Shown here piece by piece: positions 9,401-12,315 of a stretch of 12,315 nt of DNA. The stretch comes from Phoronis ovalis. Lineage: Eukaryota > Phoronida > Phoronidae. Numbering within the stretch: the stretch's first letter is position 1; each line of letters begins with the position of its first letter. The stretch covers positions 1 through 12,315 of the forward strand of contig JAOXYB010046170.1 of the NCBI GenBank assembly GCA_028565635.1, in the 5' to 3' direction. The notes under the pieces were generated by a model, which saw only the letters and a list, made by a program, of their open reading frames with translations, was not told where the DNA came from and searched no databases. Both the position numbers and the translations under genes were made by a program.

Positions 9401-10636
9401 AATTGTTCCATGTTTTGTGTTTCAAACACTGAAGGTATATTTAAGTGTGAAATTTAATCCTATATTTTTTGTTTGAAATCTGAATTGTTCTTTTATCTGA
9501 TTTTCTTGTATAGTTAGCTTTGAAAAATTCAATTTTGTTACCATTTCTCGTAATAAAATCCATATAGCCATTTTGGCGATATTTTTGGGGGCTTACCCAA
9601 ACTTCATTTTGTATAATGTGCTGGGTCTGACAAATCAACACCATGAAGGTCGTCCATCAGCATTTGCTTACTTAAATCTTAACCTTTCAGGGTCCCTTAT
9701 CAGTATTTTCCGCCAGACATGAATGGTCATCACCAAGAATTGTGCAGCTGTGCAAGTCATCCACGCAAGGTTTTGGTTTCAGTGTGCGAGGAGATTCCCC
9801 CGTTATTATTGCTAACGTTGAAGATGGCAGCATTGCAATGGTACTTAACTTTCTTAGTTATGTTTCCTGGGACTTGTCTTAGTTTTAACTTTAAAATCTC
9901 TTTACACTTTGTGTCGATGTACAACTATGTTTTCCCATCATACTTTGTACTTGGTCATTAGCCCTACACCCATAAAGCAGTAAAGTCTTTATTAGTTTCC
10001 AGGTATGTGGAATTGAGAACTTGTAACACATCACGTGTTTATTAAATATGACAGTTTTGTGACTCTTTAATAGCTTTACCTGCTGTGAATATAATTCTGT
10101 TGACTTTTGGCTAACATATATATATATAGTAAAGAAAAATGCTGTTTTATAAAAAAATTTAATTAGCTAAATAAGTTCTGTATATACATACAACAAATGT
10201 TTTATATTTCTTTACTACTATGAAACTTGACTATTTTCTTGCACAAAAGATTTGTTACTACAGAAAAATTATATTCATTTTCTAGGATGCTGGTTTGAAA
10301 GTTGGTGATTTTATAATTGCTATTGGTAGCACAGATACAAAATGGGCGAGGCACGATCAAGTTGTTTCTTTAGTAAAATCTGCAGGAGAGGTGCTAAATC
10401 TAAGACTCGTTACACCAATTAATATTAATTATCTAGAGCCTGAGAAGAAAACAAGCAACTCGTCAATAATTGTGCCAGGAACACCACTTATGAGACAATT
10501 GAATACACCATCTGGAACATTGCGAAGCACGAAAAGCACGGCCAGTAGCAGAAGTAAACGTTTATCAGGACTTTTTAACTTTAAGAAGTCAAAAAAACAG
10601 GAAAGTGCTTTAAACGAAGATTTCCTGTTTCAGTAA
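353..10636 (+). CDS. RHPN2: Rhophilin (HR1-BRO1-PDZ Rho-binding scaffold), 14 exons, 5' incomplete
   Basis: Spliced coding region: join 353-468, 1680-1808, 3545-3620, 5641-5718, 5990-6114, 6351-6459, 6596-6745, 7340-7435, 7749-7905, 8427-8537, 8730-8924, 9273-9349, 9691-9840, 10286-10636. The total is 1,920 nt, or 639 residues plus TAA, with all 13 internal introns GT-AG and the frame kept throughout. Domains in order: HR1 (about 1-80), BRO1 (about 86-440), linker, PDZ (about 489-567), basic Ser/Thr-rich tail (568-639). Recognisable family motifs are GAENLYR, LIPLGLKET, the WYDSLTGVP stretch, LAQAQE and GPLSVFSA. In the known family, HR1 binds Rho GTPases and the BRO1 fold is shared with ALIX and Bro1; rhophilins are cytosolic adaptors linked to actin regulation. 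The start codon lies outside the window, because exon 1 has an acceptor and an in-frame TAG sits at 311-313. The symbol is family-level: an invertebrate gene would be co-orthologous to RHPN1 and RHPN2. Confidence 0.95.
469..1679 (+). other. Intron 1 (1,211 bp, phase 2)
   Basis: GTATGT donor and TTTTAG acceptor. It contains a run of 13 G at 695-707 inside a locally GC-richer patch of about 690-760. The rest is AT-rich. An 86-codon open stretch at 1243-1500 has low-complexity composition and no recognisable motif, so I do not call a gene. No terminal inverted repeats or transposase sequence were recognised. Confidence 0.85.
695..707 (+). repeat. G13 homopolymer
   Basis: Thirteen consecutive G after TCC and before ATC, in a strongly AT-rich intron. 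GGGG and GGG runs follow at 728-731 and 748-750. The length of such a run is often unreliable in assemblies and also polymorphic in populations. Confidence 0.95.
1680..1808 (+). CDS. RHPN2: Rhophilin exon 2: HR1 second helix
   Basis: Encodes residues 39-81 plus two bases of codon 82. It includes VALELSFVNSSLQLLKEEL, the second helix of the HR1 coiled coil, one of the best-conserved stretches of rhophilins (vertebrate versions read LELSxVNSxLQxLKEEL). AG at 1678-1679 completes the Arg codon with exon 1, and the donor GTAAGA starts at 1809. The C-terminal part, EMNSNVEIYQNES, leads from HR1 into BRO1. Confidence 0.95.
1809..3544 (+). other. Intron 2 (1,736 bp, phase 2)
   Basis: GTAAGA donor and TTTCCAG acceptor. 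The first 250 bp are dominated by a three-copy tandem repeat of about 80 bp (1816-2056). The remainder, 2057-3544, is AT-rich single-copy sequence in which I see no ORF, RNA gene or mobile-element hallmark. Confidence 0.9.
1816..2056 (+). repeat. Tandem repeat, three copies of an ~80-bp unit
   Basis: Units start at 1816, 1896 and 1976, each with AGATAT. Units 1 and 2 are 80 bp and differ at 8 positions. Unit 3 has a 2-bp insertion and otherwise differs from unit 2 by about 2 substitutions, so the last duplication looks the more recent. Every unit contains GATATCCC or a close variant twice, about 18-20 bp apart, and ends with TATATTGTATATCTGG followed by TTGGTTAATCA. In unit 1 the 7-bp inverted pair CAGATAT (1834-1840) and ATATCTG (1869-1875) could form a hairpin. 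The array begins 7 bp after the exon 2 donor. Confidence 0.95.
3545..3620 (+). CDS. RHPN2: Rhophilin exon 3: start of BRO1 domain
   Basis: Encodes residues 82-107: a Ser/Gly linker, then VPLIPLGLKETKEVDF, the hallmark first strand of the rhophilin BRO1 domain. The first base, C, completes the AG-C serine codon split by intron 2. The exon ends in phase 0 at FK before GTAAGT. The 76-bp length fits the phase 2 to phase 0 change. Confidence 0.95.
3621..5640 (+). other. Intron 3 (2,020 bp, phase 0), largest intron
   Basis: GTAAGT donor and TTTCAG acceptor. It holds an alternating purine/pyrimidine tract at 3747-3785. A + strand frame at 3834-4247 is interrupted by only one stop (TAA 4017-4019), but its composition is just what AT-rich DNA gives (Phe, Ile, Lys, Asn, Leu), with no known motif. 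A 10-bp palindrome, CAGCATGCTG, lies at 4854-4863. Several ACATGTA heptamers occur. No other feature was recognised. Confidence 0.88.
3747..3785 (+). repeat. Alternating purine/pyrimidine (GT/GC/AT) tract
   Basis: Thirty-nine consecutive bases alternate purine and pyrimidine without a break. They mix GT, GC and AT dinucleotides, including GTGCGCGT and GCATGCATGC. Such sequences are classic candidates for left-handed Z-DNA under negative supercoiling. The tract is preceded by the 8-bp palindrome GTTCGAAC (3741-3748). Confidence 0.9.
5641..5718 (+). CDS. RHPN2: Rhophilin exon 4: BRO1 N-terminal helix
   Basis: Encodes residues 108-133, an acidic helical segment with EEHYSEDSRQYEDLI and then FTDLRQ. 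It aligns with the HYSEDxxxYEDEIxDLxxLRQ region of vertebrate RHPN2. The exon is 78 bp, phase 0 at both ends. The acceptor is TTTCAG at 5635-5640, and the donor GTACAG at 5719 is non-consensus at +4 and +5. The following intron, 5719-5989, is 271 bp and has nothing notable. Confidence 0.95.
5990..6114 (+). CDS. RHPN2: Rhophilin exon 5: BRO1 domain
   Basis: Encodes residues 134-174 plus two bases of Trp175. It starts AIRTPIRNDEGIKLL and continues through YYNQLYFVERRFFPP to FHW. The RTP-R-(N/D)E-G-LL pattern, the aromatic YYxQL segment and the FHWYD junction are all rhophilin BRO1 signatures. The acceptor is CTTTAG (AG 5988-5989) and the donor GTATGT at 6115. The next intron, 6115-6350, is 236 bp and unremarkable. 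Confidence 0.96.
6351..6459 (+). CDS. RHPN2: Rhophilin exon 6: BRO1 core
   Basis: Encodes residues 175-211. The G at 6351 completes TGG (Trp175), followed by YDSLTGVP, then AFEKGCILFNTAALYTQLG. The EK-x-x-x-LFN-x-(A/G)AL-x-(T/S)Q motif is shared by all BRO1 proteins (ALIX, HD-PTP, Brox, rhophilin) and forms part of the domain's helical core. The exon ends in phase 0 at ARQ before GTAAGT. The following intron, 6460-6595, is the shortest, at 136 bp. Confidence 0.97.
6596..6745 (+). CDS. RHPN2: Rhophilin exon 7: BRO1 helical repeat region
   Basis: Encodes residues 212-261, 50 codons in phase 0 at both ends. It includes AIMCFQKGAGILKFL, matching the A-x-x-x-FQRAAG-x-x-x-x-L element of BRO1 domains that packs in a TPR-like way, then FSQAPSMDM and LLMLCQLSL. 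In vertebrates the corresponding FxHxPSxDM segment precedes the LAQAQE motif, which here starts on the next exon. The acceptor is TTGTAG at 6590-6595 and the donor GTAAGT at 6746. Confidence 0.96.
6746..7339 (+). other. Intron 7 (594 bp, phase 0)
   Basis: GTAAGT donor and GTTTTAG acceptor. AT-rich. A TGATGATGA sequence at 7212-7220 resembles a snoRNA C box, but no CTGA D box follows at a suitable distance. Nothing else was recognised. Confidence 0.88.
7340..7435 (+). CDS. RHPN2: Rhophilin exon 8: BRO1 AQAQE motif
   Basis: Encodes residues 262-293, 32 codons, phase 0 at both ends. It opens AQAQECVLEK, completing the LAQAQE signature found in essentially all BRO1 domains, and continues with a helix ending YVRFAQECAT. 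The acceptor is TTTTAG (AG 7338-7339) and the donor GTAAGC at 7436. Confidence 0.96.
7436..7748 (+). other. Intron 8 (313 bp, phase 0)
   Basis: GTAAGC donor and ATTGCAG acceptor after a T-rich stretch. I see nothing in it beyond AT-rich intronic sequence. Confidence 0.88.
7749..7905 (+). CDS. RHPN2: Rhophilin exon 9: BRO1 domain
   Basis: Encodes residues 294-345 plus one base of codon 346. Segments include VSAMYQECHRCM, VKTYVPFSWISMMLVKSEHF and LSHYYMAVGLTDHK. The P-V-(K/H)-x-Y-(I/V)P-x-SW and VKxxxxxALxHY motifs match rhophilin BRO1. The donor GTATAC at 7906 is weak, and reading into the intron would stop at 7938-7940 after 11 more codons. The acceptor AG is at 7747-7748. Confidence 0.95.
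7906..8426 (+). other. Intron 9 (521 bp, phase 1)
   Basis: Weak GTATAC donor and TTTCAG acceptor. It holds a 32-bp tandem duplication at 8323-8395, about 30 bp before the acceptor, overlapping the zone where a branch point would normally lie. The rest is AT-rich without recognisable features. Confidence 0.88.
8323..8395 (+). repeat. 32-bp tandem duplication with partial third copy
   Basis: The unit runs 8323-8354 and repeats without a mismatch at 8355-8386. It starts ACTGTTAATACAG and ends TTTATGGATGT. A third partial copy, AGTGTTAAT, follows at 8387-8395 with one mismatch. The exact identity suggests a recent slippage or duplication event. Confidence 0.95.
8427..8537 (+). CDS. RHPN2: Rhophilin exon 10: acidic linker within BRO1
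   Basis: Encodes residues 346-382 plus one base of codon 383: an acidic start (VLDEDEIIKLFEGL), then SEKLNTYPKDPEVRKKIG. The corresponding region in vertebrate rhophilins is the most variable stretch inside BRO1 and precedes the RRQLGKAHL motif, so identification here rests mainly on frame, position and flanking exons. The exon is 111 bp and phase 1 at both ends, so skipping it would keep the frame. The donor is GTAAAA at 8538. The next intron, 8538-8729, is 192 bp and unremarkable. Confidence 0.9.
8730..8924 (+). CDS. RHPN2: Rhophilin exon 11: BRO1 C-terminal helices
   Basis: Encodes residues 383-447 plus one base of 448. Key segments are VKAHLQEAIVLHEDALR, LCKRLRKID, and an acidic LEDEDDFSTV. 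They match the KxHLxRAxxxxEExxR / LCxxLRxID / EDDF pattern ending the BRO1 domain of rhophilins. Acceptor TACAG (AG 8728-8729); donor GTAAGT at 8925. The exon is 195 bp, phase 1 at both ends. Confidence 0.96.
8925..9272 (+). other. Intron 11 (348 bp, phase 1)
   Basis: GTAAGT donor and TTTTGCAG acceptor. AT-rich, with no repeat, ORF or RNA gene that I can support. Confidence 0.88.
9273..9349 (+). CDS. RHPN2: Rhophilin exon 12: BRO1-PDZ linker
   Basis: Encodes residues 448-473: AKTHQQTFPKLPDFSQYKVEDMFQKL, given here only as a whole-exon description with its key parts AKTHQ, PKLPDFS and the amphipathic DMFQKL. Vertebrate rhophilins have a similar (P/A)KTHQ and D-x-FxxLGPLSVFSA junction before the PDZ. 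The exon is 77 bp, phase 1 in and phase 0 out. Acceptor AG 9271-9272; donor GTATGT at 9350. Confidence 0.94.
9350..9690 (+). other. Intron 12 (341 bp, phase 0)
   Basis: GTATGT donor and CTTTCAG acceptor. A 67-codon open stretch on the - strand (9441-9644) has no motif I recognise. There is no other visible structure. Confidence 0.88.
9691..9840 (+). CDS. RHPN2: Rhophilin exon 13: PDZ domain, first half
   Basis: Encodes residues 474-523. GPLSVFSARHEW is the conserved rhophilin pre-PDZ motif, followed by RIVQL (strand A), the carboxylate-binding loop QGFGFSV (G500-F503, equivalent to the canonical GLGF), RGDSPVIIANV and EDGSIAM. The intron then cuts the PDZ fold just before DAGLKVGD. The exon is 50 codons, phase 0 at both ends. 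Acceptor CTTTCAG (AG 9689-9690); the donor is GTACTT at 9841, the weakest in the gene. Confidence 0.96.
9841..10285 (+). other. Intron 13 (445 bp, phase 0)
   Basis: The donor GTACTT departs from consensus at +4 to +6; the acceptor is TTTTCTAG. An AT dinucleotide run of 13 nt lies at 10116-10128. Retention would add 13 codons and then TAG at 9880-9882. Nothing else was recognised. Confidence 0.88.
10116..10128 (+). repeat. Short AT microsatellite
   Basis: Six and a half AT dinucleotides in intron 13. Short and common in AT-rich introns. Confidence 0.85.
10286..10636 (+). CDS. RHPN2: Rhophilin exon 14: PDZ second half, basic tail and stop
   Basis: Encodes residues 524-639 and TAA (10634-10636). 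DAGLKVGDFIIAIG completes the PDZ core. RHDQVVSLVKS is the alpha-B helix with His546 at its first position, the residue typical of class I PDZ domains that bind S/T-x-hydrophobic C-termini. The tail, 568-639, is rich in Ser, Thr and Lys/Arg. It has two Thr-Pro sites (T589, T597), a basic KRLSGLFNFKKSKK patch around S617, and ends DFLFQ. A comparable (K)KLS-F/L-basic patch occurs near the end of vertebrate RHPN2. Acceptor TCTAG (AG 10284-10285). Confidence 0.95.
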   Translation, partial: DAGLKVGDFIIAIGSTDTKWARHDQVVSLVKSAGEVLNLRLVTPININYLEPEKKTSNSSIIVPGTPLMRQLNTPSGTLRSTKSTASSRSKRLSGLFNFKKSKKQESALNEDFLFQ

Positions 10637-10678
10637 ACGTTTGTTTAAGATTGTGAATATTATACATTTTTATTTTAT

Positions 10679-10684
10679 AATAAA
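10679..10684 (+). terminator. Candidate proximal poly(A) signal AATAAA
   Basis: Canonical hexamer 42 bp after the stop codon. If used, it would give a very short 3' UTR. Confidence 0.45.
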
Positions 10685-11517
10685 ATTCCTACTGAAAGTT
10701 TCCTGAAATGAAATGAGGAGGGAGATTTGGAAAGTATTCCTGAAAGATGAAGATACTCAAATCATTCATATGTAACTTTGAACAAATTCTCCATTAAACT
10801 GTAGTGTACTTGTCACAGATTGCTTTGACATGAAATAATGCACGTTAGATTCAAAGAAATTTGAAGAGGAATATTAATTACTAGAATTGCCCTATAAATC
10901 TTGGATTGTTTTCAGAGATTAACAACAATGCAATCAGTAGAGTACCTCTAATGATGGAATGTTTTTGTTGAATTTGATGTAATATTGTGAAGAGAACAGG
11001 ACACTATTGTGCACATATTTACTGCATTGCTAGTTATGCAGTTCTACTTAAAATGCAATAATCAAGTATTATAGTAACTGTTTTATGTGTCATATTTTTG
11101 TTATGATAATCAAAAGCTGGGTTTAAGTCGCAAAAAACTGCTGTTAACGTATTTCCTATACATATTAGTTTAGGGTTTATATGAAATTATTATTGGCCCT
11201 GGAATACATAAATTATACAAACATTTTAGGGAGGATCACGTTGTATAACACTTTCAATTGGAGCATTACAGTGTTGTGATATGTGGTGATTCACATGTGA
11301 CATACTATACCAAATGTTACTGAATTACCAATCAAATCAAAATGTATGGGTGTGATACTCAAACAATATATAAGTTGAAGGATGCCCTTTTTCCTCGTTT
11401 GTTCATGTTTGAACAGTTTTGCCAAAGCTGTATATGTTTTGTAAACAGTATTACTTGCTATTAACTGTAACTTGTCGTATATTAGCTCAGTTACTTAATA
11501 TTACTTAATACAGGATT

Positions 11518-11526
11518 TTATTTATT
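11518..11526 (+). promoter_or_regulatory. AU-rich element nonamer (TTATTTATT)
   Basis: Matches the class of AU-rich mRNA-decay nonamers. It is meaningful only if the 3' UTR extends this far, and chance occurrence is plausible in DNA this AT-rich. Confidence 0.35.
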
Positions 11527-12021
11527 GTACAGAGTAATGTTTTAATGTTCAATTTTTATCCTGCAATTGATTTTGGTATTTATGTTGTTAGATTGAAAAA
11601 GGTACATTTCCTTACAATGCTGTCCAGCAGTTAAATTAAACATGTCAGTTTTGAGCACCATTATAACAACAATGAATGTACATGATCTTGTAATGATTAT
11701 GTACTAAATGTGATTGTTATAGAATAGGTGTCCAAATTATATAACTGTCGGTTTTTGCTTGCTGTAAACATTTGATATCAAAAGTGATAGAAATTTGTAG
11801 TCTTCAAGATAAGCTTTGTGGTGTGTATTTTTGACTGAAACTCTTCTGTTTTGTGGGATACTTCTTCTAAGCTGGAGTTAATTATAAAAACAGAAAATAG
11901 ATGTTTGCTAAATATGTTGCTGCACATGCAATGTAGTCCCTCCAAAATCTGTTATGTTTGGAAATTTGAATTTTGTTATATATAATGTATAAACTTGATA
12001 AACATATTGCAAATTTTCAGT

Positions 12022-12027
12022 AATAAA
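12022..12027 (+). terminator. Candidate distal poly(A) signal AATAAA
   Basis: Canonical hexamer about 1.4 kb after the stop. It would give a long 3' UTR that includes the AU-rich nonamer and the three TGTGAT hexamers. Confidence 0.4.
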
Positions 12028-12286
12028 ATTAATATCAGAATTTAATTTTAGTTCATCACAATTAATTCTCACTATATAACCTGGAGTTAAATAGACAGAA
12101 CACACAGTGTACAGTTGAAGGACACCATCATGAGAACTACAGATAGCTCACAGAACAAAAGTTACTGGTGATAATCTTTTCTAGAATTGTTAGGGTTGTA
12201 TGATTTCTTTTCTGCTGTTTATCCTATCTATAGCATACACAGCATTGGTATCGTCTTTCACGTGATAATGTTTCAATATTGTTTAT

Positions 12287-12292
12287 ATTAAA
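12287..12292 (+). terminator. Candidate poly(A) signal variant ATTAAA
   Basis: Common variant hexamer near the right edge. Other ATTAAA copies are at 10793-10798 and 11635-11640. Confidence 0.25.
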
Positions 12293-12315
12293 GAAATTCC
12301 CTTTTTTAGCTAATA

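Larger units (their letters stand above)
10637..12315 (+). other. Probable 3' UTR and downstream flank
   Basis: AT-rich non-coding sequence after the stop. It holds candidate poly(A) signals at 10679, 10793, 11635, 12022 and 12287, an AU-rich nonamer at 11518-11526, three TGTGAT K-box-like hexamers (11275, 11351, 11709) and a 10-bp palindrome TCACATGTGA (11291-11300). No exon or promoter of another gene was recognised; a 65-codon - strand open stretch at 11908-12105 looks random. Where the transcript ends cannot be told from sequence alone. Confidence 0.6.

Noticed and set aside
9441-9644. - strand open frame of 67 codons in intron 12
   Set aside because: No motif recognised, AT-driven composition, entirely intronic.
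9719-9961. Frame starting with ATG across exon 13
   Set aside because: Out of frame with the PDZ translation and runs into the intron.
11291-11300. 10-bp palindrome TCACATGTGA, considered as a regulatory site
   Set aside because: Contains a generic E-box-like core but lies in a probable 3' UTR with no supporting context; chance is adequate.
11908-12105. - strand open frame downstream of the gene
   Set aside because: Short, AT-driven, no motif, no splice or promoter context for an antisense gene.

Overview
The window is animal nuclear DNA carrying most of one spliced gene on the + strand. I read it as a rhophilin (RHPN1/RHPN2 family), a Rho-GTPase-binding scaffold with HR1, BRO1 and PDZ domains. 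Fourteen coding exons, every one bounded by AG...GT, join into one uninterrupted frame from 353 to the stop at 10634-10636. They give 639 visible residues. Vertebrate RHPN2 has roughly 690, so only a short N-terminal piece is missing, upstream of the window. Residue numbers below count from the first visible residue. || Organism: the DNA is about two-thirds A+T by eye. Introns run from 136 to 2,020 bp and the heptamer ACATGTA recurs. The protein resembles vertebrate RHPN1 in some stretches and RHPN2 in others, as expected for a single pre-duplication invertebrate rhophilin. A lophotrochozoan such as a mollusc is my guess, held weakly. || Layout: 1-352 is mostly the intron before the first certain exon, with a possible short alternative first exon at 1-54. 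Exons at 353-468 and 1680-1808 encode the HR1 antiparallel coiled coil. Exons from 3545 to 8924 encode the BRO1 domain. The exon at 9273-9349 is the linker. Exons at 9691-9840 and 10286-10636 encode a PDZ domain with a GFGF loop, then a basic Ser/Thr-rich tail. From 10637 to the end lies an AT-rich probable 3' UTR and downstream flank with several candidate poly(A) signals. || Non-coding structure: intron 2 opens with three tandem copies of an ~80-bp unit, 7 bp past the donor. Intron 3 holds a 39-nt perfect alternating purine/pyrimidine tract. Intron 1 holds a G13 run. A 32-bp unit is duplicated just before the exon 10 acceptor. I found no RNA gene, CRISPR array, intact transposon or second gene. 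I did not find an undescribed system; the second-look items concern splicing, repeats and UTR signals in a conserved gene.
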